Assembly: GCA_025994075.1 (NCBI GenBank)
Contig: JAMQGV010000021.1
Span: 186,001-250,000, forward strand
Origin: Vicinamibacteria bacterium
Lineage (GTDB): Bacteria; Acidobacteriota; Vicinamibacteria; Fen-336
DNA length: 64,000 nucleotides
Direction of reading: 5' to 3'
Part shown: positions 27,401 through 36,416 of the stretch, piece after piece
Layout: every line of letters starts with the position of its first letter
How positions within the stretch are numbered: position 1 is the first letter of the stretch
Notes under the pieces: model-generated
Seen by the model: the letters and a program-made list of their open reading frames with translations, nothing else
Told to the model about the DNA's origin: nothing
Database searches by the model: none
Position numbers and translations under genes: made by a program

Positions 27401-28428
27401 TGCTGCGCCTGCCCTCCTTCCGGCTCGAGCAGCCGGACACGCTGCCGCAGGCGCTGGCCCTGCTGGACCAGGCCGGCCCCGAGGCGGCGGTGCTCGCCGG
27501 CGGCACCGACCTGCTGCCCAACATGAAGCACGAGCTCCGCCGGCCGTCGGTGGTGATCGCGCTTTCGCGGGTAAAGGGTCTGACCGGCATCGCCGAGGCC
27601 GCCGATGGTGCCATCGAAATCGGCGCCATGACACCGCTCGCGGAGGTGGCGCAGAGTGCGCTTGTCGCGCGTGCGCTGCCGGCCCTGGCCCAGGCCGCGG
27701 CGCTGGTCGCCGGCCCCCAGCTCCGGCAGCGCGGCACGCTCGGGGGCAACGTGCTGCTCGACACCCGCTGCCAGTACGTCAACCAGTCCCACTTCTGGCG
27801 CAGCGCGCTCGGCTTCTGCCTCAAGAAGGACGGCACGGTCTGCCACGTCGTGGCCGGTGGCTCGCGCTGCGTGGCCGCCGCCTCCGCCGACACCGTTCCG
27901 GCACTGATGACGCTGGGCGCCGTGCTCGAGGTTGCGCGACACGACCGCACCCGCCAGCTGCCGATCGACGCCTTCTTCGTCGCGGACGGCATCGTCAACC
28001 GGCGACTGGAGCCGACCGAGCTGCTGACCCGGGTCCGCGTCCCGCGCCCGGCCGCGGGCCATCGGGGCGCGTACGGCAAGCTGCGCGAACGCGGCTCCAT
28101 CGATTTCCCCCTGCTCGGCGTGGCCGCTCGCCTCGACCTCTCGGAGGCGGGCGTCGTCGAACACGCGGACCTGGTGCTGACCTCGCTGGCGGCCGCCCCA
28201 CGACGGGTGGCCGGGGCGGCCGACGCCCTGCGCGGCAGCGCTCCCGGGCACGCGCCGGCGGAGTTCGAGACGGCCGTGCGACGGGTGGCGGAACTGGCGC
28301 GCCGGCAGTGCCGCCCGCTGCCCAACCTGCCCGGCGACCACGAATGGCGCGGCGAGATGGTTCCTGTCTATGCCCGGCGCACGCTGCTGGCGGCGGCGGC
28401 GGGACAGGGCCCCGTGCATCACGTCTGA
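27400..28428 (+). CDS. hcrB: 4-hydroxybenzoyl-CoA reductase, FAD/[4Fe-4S] (beta) subunit
   Basis: A 342-residue FAD subunit. The FAD motifs are AGGTDLLPNMK and RQRGTLGGNVLLD. Between the FAD motifs lies an insertion with four cysteines, in TRCQYV, GFCLKK, TVCHVV and SRCVAA. They are spaced 15, 7 and 8 residues apart, the same spacing as the [4Fe-4S] insert in the Thauera aromatica enzyme. That extra cluster occurs only in 4-hydroxybenzoyl-CoA reductases and sends low-potential electrons to the FAD. The result is a firm identification of the three-subunit complex. Confidence 0.92.
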   Translation: MLRLPSFRLEQPDTLPQALALLDQAGPEAAVLAGGTDLLPNMKHELRRPSVVIALSRVKGLTGIAEAADGAIEIGAMTPLAEVAQSALVARALPALAQAAALVAGPQLRQRGTLGGNVLLDTRCQYVNQSHFWRSALGFCLKKDGTVCHVVAGGSRCVAAASADTVPALMTLGAVLEVARHDRTRQLPIDAFFVADGIVNRRLEPTELLTRVRVPRPAAGHRGAYGKLRERGSIDFPLLGVAARLDLSEAGVVEHADLVLTSLAAAPRRVAGAADALRGSAPGHAPAEFETAVRRVAELARRQCRPLPNLPGDHEWRGEMVPVYARRTLLAAAAGQGPVHHV

Positions 28429-28439
28429 AGGAGGGACCG

Positions 28440-29744
28440 ATGGCCGAGACGGCATCCGGCGAGGCGCTGATCTACGACTGGAACACCGCCGGCAACGGCT
28501 ACCCGCACCGCGCGACGCCGATCGAGTTCGACGACGAGACGCTGCGCGACGGCCTGCAGTCCCCGTCGGTCCGCGACCCGTCGCTCGAGCGCAAGCTGGA
28601 GCTGCTCCACCTGATGGAGGCGCTCGGCATCCAGAGCGTCGACGTCGGGCTGCCGGGGGCGGGCCCGCGGGCGCGCGCCGACATCGAGGCGCTGTGCCGC
28701 GAGATCGTCGCCAGCCGGCTCAAGATCCGGCCCAACTGCGCGGTGCGCACGGTGATGGCCGACGTCACCGCGCTGTGCGAGATCGCCGACCGGGTGGGGC
28801 TGGCGATCGAGGCCTCGGCCTTCATCGGCAGCTCGCCGATCCGCCAGTACGCCGAGGAGTGGTCCCTCGACTTCATGATCCGCCAGTCGGAGGAGACGAT
28901 CCGCTTCGCGGTGGAGCACGGGCTGCCGGTGATGTACGTCACCGAGGACACCACCCGCGCCACGCCCGACACCATTCGCCGCCTGTACCGCGCCGCGATC
29001 GGCGCCGGGGCGTCGCGCGTCTGCGTGTGCGACACCGTCGGCCACATCACGCCGCGCGGCGTGCGCAACCTGATCCCCTACGTGCGCCAGTTGATCAAGG
29101 AGATCGGCGCCGACGTCAAGATCGACTGGCACGGCCACAACGACCGCGGGATGGGCGTGATCAACACCCTGACGGCGATGACCTCCGGCGTCGACCGCGT
29201 GCACGCCACGGCGCTCGGCATCGGCGAGCGGGTCGGCAACTGCTCGATGGACCAGTTGCTCGTCAACCTGCGCTTGATGGGCTACATCGAGAACGACCTG
29301 TCGCCGCTGCGGCGCTACGTCGAGGCCGCCAGCGAGGCGACCGGGGTGCCGATCCCGGAGAACTACCCGGTGTTCGGCCACGACGCGTTCCGGACCGCCA
29401 CCGGGGTCCACGCCGCGGCCATCATCAAGGCCCAGCGCAAGGGCGACTCCTGGCTCGCCGACCGCGTCTACTCCGGGGTGCCCGCCGAGATGGTCGGGGC
29501 GCGGCAGAAGATCGAGATCGGCTTCATGTCCGGCGTCTCCAACGTGGTGCACTGGCTGGTCGAGCGCGGGATCGAGCCGGCGCCGCGCCTGGTCGAGGAG
29601 ATCCTGCGCGCGGCCAAAGAACGCGACCGCGTGCTGGCCGAAGACGAGGTGCGGCAGATCGTCAAGTTCGTCGCCGCCGAGAGCGAGCACCCGCTGCAGG
29701 TCGACACGGTGGAGAGCTGGAAGGCCGAGGTGCGCGGGGACTGA
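28440..29744 (+). CDS. LeuA/HMG-CoA-lyase-like DRE-TIM metallolyase, co-transcribed with hcr genes
   Basis: A 434-residue TIM-barrel enzyme starting with an ATG five bases after GAAGGAGG, only 11 bases after hcrB. The metal site is present: DDETLRDGLQ at about residues 30-39 (D-x-x-L-R-D-G-x-Q) and HGHNDRGMG about residue 235 (H-x-H-N-D). GIGERVGNCSMD matches the CoA-binding GERAGN loop of isopropylmalate-type synthases. It lacks the C-terminal regulatory domain of LeuA. Claisen condensation of an acyl-CoA with a 2-oxoacid is the family reaction; its substrate is unknown. No leucine genes are near, so the place in an aromatic operon is odd. Confidence 0.75.
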   Translation: MAETASGEALIYDWNTAGNGYPHRATPIEFDDETLRDGLQSPSVRDPSLERKLELLHLMEALGIQSVDVGLPGAGPRARADIEALCREIVASRLKIRPNCAVRTVMADVTALCEIADRVGLAIEASAFIGSSPIRQYAEEWSLDFMIRQSEETIRFAVEHGLPVMYVTEDTTRATPDTIRRLYRAAIGAGASRVCVCDTVGHITPRGVRNLIPYVRQLIKEIGADVKIDWHGHNDRGMGVINTLTAMTSGVDRVHATALGIGERVGNCSMDQLLVNLRLMGYIENDLSPLRRYVEAASEATGVPIPENYPVFGHDAFRTATGVHAAAIIKAQRKGDSWLADRVYSGVPAEMVGARQKIEIGFMSGVSNVVHWLVERGIEPAPRLVEEILRAAKERDRVLAEDEVRQIVKFVAAESEHPLQVDTVESWKAEVRGD

Positions 29745-29765
29745 AGCCCGCGCCCGGCGACGCGG

Positions 29766-30242
29766 TCAGGTCCGGGTCGCCTCGAGGTCGAGGTCGAGGC
29801 ACAGCCGCTGGGCGAGCTGGAAGCGCTCGCGGCGGAAGAAGGCGAGCAGCTCCTGGTCGGCCCAGCCCACCTCGGTCTGCAGGGTGCGGATGCCGAGCGC
29901 CAGCAGGTTGGTGCGCAACTGGTCGATCAGCGCGGAGCCGAAGCCGCGGCCGTGGAACTCGGGGTGGACGTCGATCACGTCCAGCACGGCGACTCGCTCG
30001 GTGACTCCGAACTCGCCGAAGTAGACGCGGGCCAGCGCGAAGCCGACCAGCCGGCCGTCCTCTTCCGCCGCCAGCGACATGGCGATCCCCGTGTCGGCCA
30101 GCGCCTGCTTCAGCTTGAGACGAAAGAATTCCTCGCGGCGGCGGCCCAGGATGCGGGCGTCGATCGCCACCATCGCCTCGAGGTCGCCGGCCTCGAGCTG
30201 GCGGATGCGGACGACGTCGCGGGGCGCGGCTTCGTTGCTCAT
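29766..30242 (-). CDS. GNAT-family N-acetyltransferase
   Basis: A 158-residue acetyltransferase of the GNAT fold. The acetyl-CoA binding loop (motif A) reads VHPEFHGRGFGSALIDQL, with R-G-x-G kept (GRGFG). The N-terminal RIRQLEAGDLEAMVAID strand-helix pair is typical. I use the ATG preceded by GGAGAGAGG rather than an upstream start. It is the last gene of the 22-gene minus-strand run, 26 bases after the SDR gene. Acetylation of an enzyme of the benzoyl-CoA pathway is a known control of CoA ligases in other bacteria; whether this gene does that is inference. Confidence 0.8.
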   Translation of the reverse strand: MSNEAAPRDVVRIRQLEAGDLEAMVAIDARILGRRREEFFRLKLKQALADTGIAMSLAAEEDGRLVGFALARVYFGEFGVTERVAVLDVIDVHPEFHGRGFGSALIDQLRTNLLALGIRTLQTEVGWADQELLAFFRRERFQLAQRLCLDLDLEATRT

Positions 30243-30268
30243 GACGGACCTCTCTCCAGGGGCGTGGG

Positions 30269-31006
30269 TCACCCGATGCACTGTCCGCCGTCGACCCGCA
30301 GCACCTGGCCGGTCACGTGGCGGCCCTGCGGCGAACCCAGGAACAGGATCGCGGCGGCGACGTCCTCGGGCTGCCCCAGCCGCCCCAGCGCGGTCTCGGC
30401 CAGAGCCTTCTGCCGCAGTTCCTCCGCCAGCCCTGCGGTCATCGCGGTCTCGGTCCAGCCCGGGGCCACGACGTTGACTCGGACTCCGAAGCGGCCCAGC
30501 TCACGGGCCGCGGTTCGCGCCAGCGCGTTGAGCCCGCCCTTGCTGGCGGCGTAGTTGGCCTGCCCGACCTTGCCGCGGTCCGCGTTGATCGACGACACGA
30601 AGACGATCGCGCCACCGCCGGCCGCGCGCAGCGGCGCGACCGACGCGCGCAAGAGGTAGAACGCCGAGTCGAGGTTGGCGGAGATCACCGCGTGCCAGTC
30701 CTCGATGGCGAGCTTCCACGACAGGCCGTCACGGGTCACCCCGGCGCTGTGCACGACCAGGTCGAGCCGGCCCTCCGCCACGACGGCGTCGGCGACCGCC
30801 CGTTCGACTGCCGCGGCGTCGGTCAGGTCGCAGGCGAGCGCCCGCGTGCCGGCCTCTGCGCCATCGGCGGCGCGGTCGAGCGAGACGACGCGGGCACCGG
30901 CCACGAGCAGTGCCCGGCAGGCCGCGCGGCCGATGCCGCCGCTGCCGCCCGCGACCAGCGCCACCCGTCCCGCCATCGGGACCGCGGCCGCCGCGGGATC
31001 GCTCAC
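30269..31006 (-). CDS. Short-chain dehydrogenase/reductase, FabG-like
   Basis: A 245-residue SDR with the cofactor motif VAGGSGGIGRA (TGxxxGxG variant), the NNAG-like HSAGVT, and the catalytic Ser in VFVSSINADRG with YAASKGG. The YxxxK pair and the serine are in place. The GTG start overlaps the bcrD stop (GTGA). Such an enzyme could oxidise 3-hydroxypimelyl-CoA, the product of Oah, to 3-oxopimelyl-CoA. That step in other organisms uses a HAD-type enzyme, so the assignment is inference from position. Confidence 0.85.
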   Translation of the reverse strand: MSDPAAAAVPMAGRVALVAGGSGGIGRAACRALLVAGARVVSLDRAADGAEAGTRALACDLTDAAAVERAVADAVVAEGRLDLVVHSAGVTRDGLSWKLAIEDWHAVISANLDSAFYLLRASVAPLRAAGGGAIVFVSSINADRGKVGQANYAASKGGLNALARTAARELGRFGVRVNVVAPGWTETAMTAGLAEELRQKALAETALGRLGQPEDVAAAILFLGSPQGRHVTGQVLRVDGGQCIG

Positions 31007-31863
31007 GCCACCGTCACCGGCAGCGGCAGCCCGCGGGCCGCCAGGCGCCGGACCCGGAACGCGCCCCACAGGGCGGCGCCCAGGGCCCCGGCCAGGATCG
31101 ACTGCGGATGGCTGCGGACCTGCAGCGCCGCCTTCGGATCGGCCGCCGCCTCCCCCATCGCCGCCATCATGCCGGTGTCGGCGGCGAGGCCGCCGGTGAC
31201 CAGTACCACGCCCCGCACGCCCGCGGCCACCAGCAGCTTCAGGTAGCGGCCGGCCATCGACTGGTGGATGCCCTTCAGGATGTTGGGGATCGCGATGCCG
31301 CGCGAGACCATGTTGATGACGTCGGTCTCGGCCAGCACCGCGCAGATCGAGGAGCAGCTCTCCGGCTTGTCCGCCTGCTGCGACAGGCTGCCGATCTCCT
31401 CCAGCGTGACCCCGAGGTAGCGCGCGATGTTCTCCAGGAACTGGCCCGAGCCGGACGCGCACTGGCTGGTCATGCGGTAGCTGGCGACCCGCGCGTTCTC
31501 GTCCATCCGCACGGCCCGGGTGTGGAGGGCGCCGATGTCGATCACTGCCCGCGCCTCCGGCTCCAGGAACAGGCCGCCGCGGGCGTGGGTGGTCATGCCG
31601 TAGAAGTGCCCGGTGCGGAACGGCAGCGCTTCGCCTTCGCCGGTGGTGGCGGCATAGGCCAGGTCGCCGCGGGACAGCCCCGCCGCGCGCAACTGCTCGT
31701 CGAACAGGCCCTCGGCCACGGCCAGCACGTCGCGGCGCCGGAGCCGCTCGCTGGCGCCGGCCAGCAGGCGCTCGGCGCCCGCGCCGTCGCTCCACACGAT
31801 CGCGACCTTGACGGCCGCCGAGCCGACGTCGATCCCCGCGGTGACCAGCGGCGCGCCCGTCAC
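31003..31863 (-). CDS. bcrD: Benzoyl-CoA reductase subunit D (ATPase)
   Basis: A 286-residue ASKHA-fold ATPase, the smaller activase subunit of ATP-dependent (class I) benzoyl-CoA reductase. The phosphate loop reads [13 protein letters not shown]. One cysteine that helps hold the bridging [4Fe-4S] cluster lies in [10 protein letters not shown], the other in [13 protein letters not shown]. With BcrA it forms the ATP-hydrolysing half that energises electrons from ferredoxin. The GTG start overlaps the bcrA stop. The length matches the Thauera protein family. Confidence 0.9.
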   Translation of the reverse strand: MTGAPLVTAGIDVGSAAVKVAIVWSDGAGAERLLAGASERLRRRDVLAVAEGLFDEQLRAAGLSRGDLAYAATTGEGEALPFRTGHFYGMTTHARGGLFLEPEARAVIDIGALHTRAVRMDENARVASYRMTSQCASGSGQFLENIARYLGVTLEEIGSLSQQADKPESCSSICAVLAETDVINMVSRGIAIPNILKGIHQSMAGRYLKLLVAAGVRGVVLVTGGLAADTGMMAAMGEAAADPKAALQVRSHPQSILAGALGAALWGAFRVRRLAARGLPLPVTVA

Positions 31864-33158
31864 GCCGCGCCCCCGGAGGCGTCGCGCAGTGCGAAGAGGG
31901 AGGCGCCGAGCGCGCCGGTGTAGATCGAGTCCTCCGAGATGTTCACCTGCAACTCGCCGTAGTTCTCCTTCAGCAGCGCCTTCAGCGCCGCCACCGCCGC
32001 GTTGTTCTTGGCCACGCCACCCGTGAACGTGAACTGGTCGCGCACGCCGCCGGAGCGGGCCAGCAGCGACATCGCCCTCAGGATGATGGCGCGGTGCAGG
32101 CCGGCCAGGATGTCCTCCCGCTTCTCGCCCAGCGACAGCCGCTCCCGCAGCTCGGCGCCCGCGAACACGGTGCAGGTGGAGTTGATGCGCACGGGCCGCG
32201 TCGACTCGCTGGCGAGCGGGCCCAGCTCGTGCAGCCCGAGGCTCATCTCGTCGGCGATGTAGCCGAGGTAGCGGCCGCAGCCGGCCGCGCAGCGATCGTT
32301 CATCTGGAACGAGGTGACGATGCCGTCGGCGTCGACCTGGATCGCCTTGGTGTCCTGGCCGCCGATGTCGAGCACGGTTCGGGTGCCCGGGAACAGGGCG
32401 TGGGCCCCCAGGCCGTGGCACAGGATCTCGGAGCGGACCTGGGCCTCGGGAAACGGCAGCTTCTGGCGGCCGTAGCCCGTGCCCACCGAGCCGACCTGGA
32501 CCAGCTCCGTCGCGGCCGCACGGTCGACCGCGGCGTGCAGCAGCGGCTCGGGCCTCGACAGCCGCGCCACCGCGGCGCGCGCGTGGTCCTCGAAGCGGCC
32601 GGCGGCGGCGGCCGAGTTCTCGACCTCGAGGATCGCCTTGTCGAACGCGCCCGCCAGCAGGTCGAAACCGACCCCCGAGGCGCGGGCCTCGGCTTCGGCC
32701 AGGGCCAGGTAGCGGCTTCCGGCCAGGTCGCGGAAGAAGTCGCTCTTGCGGCGCGCGCCGGGCGCGTAGAGGTCGCCGACCTCGGCCCCCATGCGGTCCA
32801 GGATGCGGGTCAGGGCCGCCGGCAGCGCGGCTGGCTTGGTCAACAGCCGCCGGCAGTTGCGGTCCAGCACCCGGCGCAGCTCGGCGAGCTGCGAGCGGTA
32901 CTGCTCGGCCCGGAACAGGCGCTCCAGCTCGAGCCGCAGCGCCTCGCGAGCGCCGGGCTCCAGGCCGAAGGCCTCCAGCTCGCGCGCCACCAGGGAGAAG
33001 CGGGCGTCGATCAGCGCCTCCGACAGCGCCACCTGGCAGGCGACCTCGTAGTTGCTGCGCGAGTTGGTGATGCCGCGGCCGAGCGGACGGCGATCTTCGC
33101 CGAGCACGACGGCCTTGGTCGTGGTGGAGCCCAGGTCGATCCCGACGGCGTACCTCAC
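31860..33158 (-). CDS. bcrA: Benzoyl-CoA reductase subunit A (ATPase)
   Basis: A 432-residue ASKHA-fold ATPase. It begins [18 protein letters not shown] (GTG start, GTGA overlap with bcrB), has cysteines in [13 protein letters not shown] and [13 protein letters not shown] for the bridging [4Fe-4S] cluster shared with BcrD, and an ATP-site GGVAKNNA motif. A roughly 150-residue insert (about residues 40-190) distinguishes the A subunit of class I benzoyl-CoA reductase from the D subunit and from 2-hydroxyglutaryl-CoA dehydratase activators. It couples ATP hydrolysis to electron transfer. Confidence 0.92.
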   Translation of the reverse strand: MRYAVGIDLGSTTTKAVVLGEDRRPLGRGITNSRSNYEVACQVALSEALIDARFSLVARELEAFGLEPGAREALRLELERLFRAEQYRSQLAELRRVLDRNCRRLLTKPAALPAALTRILDRMGAEVGDLYAPGARRKSDFFRDLAGSRYLALAEAEARASGVGFDLLAGAFDKAILEVENSAAAAGRFEDHARAAVARLSRPEPLLHAAVDRAAATELVQVGSVGTGYGRQKLPFPEAQVRSEILCHGLGAHALFPGTRTVLDIGGQDTKAIQVDADGIVTSFQMNDRCAAGCGRYLGYIADEMSLGLHELGPLASESTRPVRINSTCTVFAGAELRERLSLGEKREDILAGLHRAIILRAMSLLARSGGVRDQFTFTGGVAKNNAAVAALKALLKENYGELQVNISEDSIYTGALGASLFALRDASGGAA

Positions 33159-34465
33159 GACGCCGCCACGGGGTTCGGGTTGCGCGACTTCTGCTGCAGC
33201 ATCTGGAAGTAGGACTCCAGCCGGTTCTTGATGTTGGCCGCCGAGAAGTAGCGGGGGTCGACCAGGTCGCTCTCGATGAAGCCGCCCGGGCGGCCGGAGC
33301 GCGCCTCGACTTCGCGCAGGATGTGGAGCTGCCCGGCGCTGAACGAGTTGCAGCTCTTCACGGAATTGATCAGGAAGCCGTCGGCCTCGTACTCCTCGAG
33401 GTAGCGCACGATCAGGTCGATGCGGGTCGGCAGGCTGAGGTTCGTGTAGCAGCCCAGGCAGTACTCGGCCAGGCTCTCGAGCGGCCGCTGCGGGTCGTGG
33501 CGGAAGCCGAGGTCGTACATGCCGCCCACCTTGGCGTAGGTGGAGGCGACGCAGACGGCGCCTTCGTCCGAGAACATCTTCCAGAACTGGCGGAAGCTGG
33601 TCCAGTTGGGCGGGCCCTCGACGACGATCCGGAAGCGCTCGGCGCCCATCTCGCCTTCGGGCGTCACCGGCCCCAGGCCGTGCGCCATGCGCTGCTCGAT
33701 CTCCTCGCGCAGCGCGCGGTAGTAGTCCACGGCCGCCCGGGTGCCGCGGAAGGAGCTGAAGATCGGGCCCACGTAGTACACGGCCCCGAAGTAGGCGTCG
33801 ATCGGCGACGGCCGGTGGCGCGCCGCGCGCAGCACCGCCACCAGGTCGTCCTCCGCCTGCGCCGACAGCGCGAGGCACTCGCGGAGGCGGTCCTCGTCGT
33901 AGGCGCGCCCGGTGACCTGCTCCAGCGTCGGGATCACCTTGCGCCGGAGCTGGTCGACGACGTAGCGGCGCATGTCGTCGGTGATCCTGCCGTCGGCCTG
34001 ATAGGGCACCTGGAGCATCGTCACCGGCGCCTGGTACTCCTGCGCCAGCAGCTCGAACCACTTCATGAACGTGAAGCAGCCGGTGTAGGAGAGCAGCAGC
34101 AGGTCGGGGTTCGGGAGCCGCTGGCCGGTGGGGCCGATGTTGCCGGACTTGAGCATCCCGATGTCGCTCTTGACGTAGGTGCAGACGTCTTCGGAGTGGC
34201 CGAGCTTCTCGGCCAGCGAGATGTAGTCCGCCGAACGCCCGCGCATGGCGGACTGCAGGGAGTTGATCTCGGGCAGGACCGGCAGCACGTCGAAGCTCAG
34301 CAGCAGCTCGCTGAGGTTGCCCGGCACGAACGTGTAGGCCGTCTTCTCGCCGGTCTCGGGCGCCGCCGCCAGGCGGTCGAAGTGGCGGGCGATCATCTCC
34401 TTCTGGCGGAGCTGGCTCGAGTCCTTGGAGGCCTCGGGCGTCGGCGTGGGGGCGGGACCGCTCAT
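33155..34465 (-). CDS. bcrB: Benzoyl-CoA reductase subunit B (active-site half)
   Basis: A 436-residue member of the 2-hydroxyacyl-CoA dehydratase D-type fold. Conserved cysteines are seen in [10 protein letters not shown] (context), [34 protein letters not shown] and [13 protein letters not shown], the arrangement of BcrB subunits that bind a [4Fe-4S] cluster and benzoyl-CoA. With BcrC it holds the site where the aromatic ring is reduced to cyclohexa-1,5-diene-1-carbonyl-CoA. The gene overlaps its neighbours by four bases on each side. Confidence 0.92.
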   Translation of the reverse strand: MSGPAPTPTPEASKDSSQLRQKEMIARHFDRLAAAPETGEKTAYTFVPGNLSELLLSFDVLPVLPEINSLQSAMRGRSADYISLAEKLGHSEDVCTYVKSDIGMLKSGNIGPTGQRLPNPDLLLLSYTGCFTFMKWFELLAQEYQAPVTMLQVPYQADGRITDDMRRYVVDQLRRKVIPTLEQVTGRAYDEDRLRECLALSAQAEDDLVAVLRAARHRPSPIDAYFGAVYYVGPIFSSFRGTRAAVDYYRALREEIEQRMAHGLGPVTPEGEMGAERFRIVVEGPPNWTSFRQFWKMFSDEGAVCVASTYAKVGGMYDLGFRHDPQRPLESLAEYCLGCYTNLSLPTRIDLIVRYLEEYEADGFLINSVKSCNSFSAGQLHILREVEARSGRPGGFIESDLVDPRYFSAANIKNRLESYFQMLQQKSRNPNPVAAS

Positions 34466-35634
34466 GCGTTGCTCCAGAGCTTGATCGAGTCGGCGAAGGT
34501 GCCGGCCTGCTCGCGGATGACCTGGAACTGGCCGCTGTTCTCCGCGTACTTGAAGGCGGTCCAGGCGATGCCCTCGGCCTCCACCGCCTTGACCAGCATC
34601 GGCTGGTCGAGCAGCGCGGGGTCGCAGAAGCTGGGCGCGCAGAACAGCAGCCCTTCGGCGCCGCAGGCGCGGACCCGCTGCACCAGCTCCTCGCCCTTGC
34701 GGCCGCGGTCGACGTAGCGGGTCGGGCTGGCCATCGCATCGGTCAGGAAGGCGTGGACCAGCGCGCCGAGCGGGTCGTCCGCGACGGGAATGTCGGAGCG
34801 GATGAAGCGCAGCACCTGGACGAAGTCGTCGTCGACGATCGAGCAGCCGGCCCGCTCCAGGGTCTTGATCAGCCCCAGCGGCGGCTGCTCGCAGAACGAG
34901 CCGGTCAGCACCACCCGCGCCTGGTCCAGCGGCTTGCGGCCGGGGTCGTCGAGCACGGCCAGCCGGTACTGGCGGAACAGCTCGGTCGACTCCTCGACCG
35001 GGAGCACCAGCGCGGCGCGCAGGAACAGGTAGAGCTCGTGGGTCGGCAGCTTCCACGGCTGGGTTCGGCGTAGCTCGTACAGCGCCCGCACCTCGCGCCG
35101 CTCGGCGTTGTAGAGCTCGATCGAGCGGGCCAGCGCCTCCGGCGTCAAGGGGCGCGCCCCGCGCTCGACCAGCGACGCGGACAGCCGCTCGAGGTCGTGG
35201 CGATAGAAGCGGCCGCCCAGCTCGGGATCGAAGTCCTGGGGCAGGTCCAGGTAGTGCGCGAGCTTGGCGGGGAACAGCGACTGCCACATGCCCGACAGGT
35301 TGCGGATCACGTCGCAGATGGCCGGGAACAGCATCCCGTCGAGCGGGTCCAGGCTGCCGTTGAGGCCGAGCTCGATGGTGCTGCGCGGGATGTGGCAAAT
35401 GTAGGACTGGTAGTAGGCGTCGCCCTTGATGATTTCGAGATCCTCGCGCCCGCCCATCACGCCCACGGGCAACACGCCCTGGGCATGGAGCAGCTCGCGC
35501 GGCACGTAGATCGGCATGTAGCCGATCGCCAGGCCGCCGGTTCTGCGCTTCCACTCGCGCACGGCGCCCAGCCGGTAGTCCAGGTAGAGGGCCTCGGCCC
35601 GCGCGACCAGTTCGGCGAGCGCGGGGGCGCTCAT
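34462..35634 (-). CDS. bcrC: Benzoyl-CoA reductase subunit C (active-site half)
   Basis: A 390-residue protein of the same dehydratase-like fold as BcrB. The block [20 protein letters not shown] at about residues 37-56 and the [20 protein letters not shown] block are signature regions of BcrC/BadD. Cysteine residues in the [11 protein letters not shown] and FCAPSFCDP blocks would bind its [4Fe-4S] cluster. It is the first of the four subunit genes in the order bcrC, B, A, D, the order of Thauera and the badDEFG genes of Rhodopseudomonas. The start overlaps the dch stop (ATGA). Confidence 0.92.
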   Translation of the reverse strand: MSAPALAELVARAEALYLDYRLGAVREWKRRTGGLAIGYMPIYVPRELLHAQGVLPVGVMGGREDLEIIKGDAYYQSYICHIPRSTIELGLNGSLDPLDGMLFPAICDVIRNLSGMWQSLFPAKLAHYLDLPQDFDPELGGRFYRHDLERLSASLVERGARPLTPEALARSIELYNAERREVRALYELRRTQPWKLPTHELYLFLRAALVLPVEESTELFRQYRLAVLDDPGRKPLDQARVVLTGSFCEQPPLGLIKTLERAGCSIVDDDFVQVLRFIRSDIPVADDPLGALVHAFLTDAMASPTRYVDRGRKGEELVQRVRACGAEGLLFCAPSFCDPALLDQPMLVKAVEAEGIAWTAFKYAENSGQFQVIREQAGTFADSIKLWSNA

Positions 35635-36416
35635 CGGTGGCTCCACGCGGCCTCGCGCTTGTCGAGGAACGCTCGCAGCCCTTCGCTGGCGTCGTCAGTC
35701 GCCATCAGCTTCTCGAGATACAACCGCTCGAGTTCGGCCAGCTCGCCTCGCAGCCGGGCCGACAACGAGACGCGCGCCGCCCGCACCGCATGGCGCGTGC
35801 TGGAAGCGGAATGCGCGAGCAGGTGGCGGCGCGCCCAGTCGAGCGCCGCGGCCGTGGGGTCGTCCACGCGCTCGTCGACCAGGCGGATCGCCAGCGCCTC
35901 TGCGGCCGTCAGGCTGCGGCCGCTCAGCAGCAGGTCTTCAGCCGCCGGCCGCCCCACCCGCTCGGGTAGCAGCAGCGACGCCAGCGGCGCGAACACGCCG
36001 AGCCCGATCTCGGGCTGGCCCAGCCGCGCGTCGTCCGCGGCGAACACCCGGTGGCACAGCAGCACCACCTCGAGGCCGCCGCCCAGGCACTGCCCGCGCA
36101 CCGCGGCCAGCAGCGGGACCCCGCAGTCGACCAGCGCGCGGGCCATCGCGTGGAAACGCGACAGCATCGCCGCGACCTGGTCGGGCAGGTGCTCCTGGAC
36201 GCTGGCGCCGAAGGAGAAGTGGCGGCCCTCGCCCTCCAGCAGCAACGCCTGCACGCTCGGGGTGGCCGCCGCGCGGGCGGCCACCTGCGCCAGCGCGTCG
36301 GTCAGCGCCGCGTCGATCACGTTGCCGCGCGAGCCACCCAGCCGGACCTGCCAGACGCGGCCCGCCTCCAGCTCCACGACCGTCACCGGACCCAGGGGCG
36401 TCGTCGCGGCGTCCAT
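35631..36416 (-). CDS. dch: Cyclohexa-1,5-diene-1-carbonyl-CoA hydratase
   Basis: A 261-residue crotonase-fold enzyme. The oxyanion-hole blocks FSFGASVQEHLPDQ and RGQCLGGGLEVVLLCH and the LGQPEIGLGVFAPLASLLLP block are close to Thauera Dch. It adds water to the diene made by benzoyl-CoA reductase, giving 6-hydroxycyclohex-1-ene-1-carbonyl-CoA. It lies between bcrC and oah with one- to four-base overlaps, the usual company of Dch. Rhodopseudomonas-type BadK is the main alternative, but the presence of had and oah argues for the Thauera route. Confidence 0.9.
   Translation of the reverse strand: MDAATTPLGPVTVVELEAGRVWQVRLGGSRGNVIDAALTDALAQVAARAAATPSVQALLLEGEGRHFSFGASVQEHLPDQVAAMLSRFHAMARALVDCGVPLLAAVRGQCLGGGLEVVLLCHRVFAADDARLGQPEIGLGVFAPLASLLLPERVGRPAAEDLLLSGRSLTAAEALAIRLVDERVDDPTAAALDWARRHLLAHSASSTRHAVRAARVSLSARLRGELAELERLYLEKLMATDDASEGLRAFLDKREAAWSHR

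Noticed and set aside
24482..27634. Open frame of 1050 codons antisense to the hcr genes
   Set aside because: Antisense shadow; the plus strand encodes intact 4-hydroxybenzoyl-CoA reductase subunits.
24530..28428. Xanthine or carbon monoxide dehydrogenase
   Set aside because: The medium subunit carries the four-cysteine [4Fe-4S] insert found only in 4-hydroxybenzoyl-CoA reductase, and the aromatic genes are next door.
31003..33158. Reading bcrA and bcrD as 2-hydroxyglutaryl-CoA dehydratase activators
   Set aside because: That system has a single homodimeric activator. Here two different activator-like genes, the long insert in the A subunit and flanking dch, oah and had fit benzoyl-CoA reductase instead.
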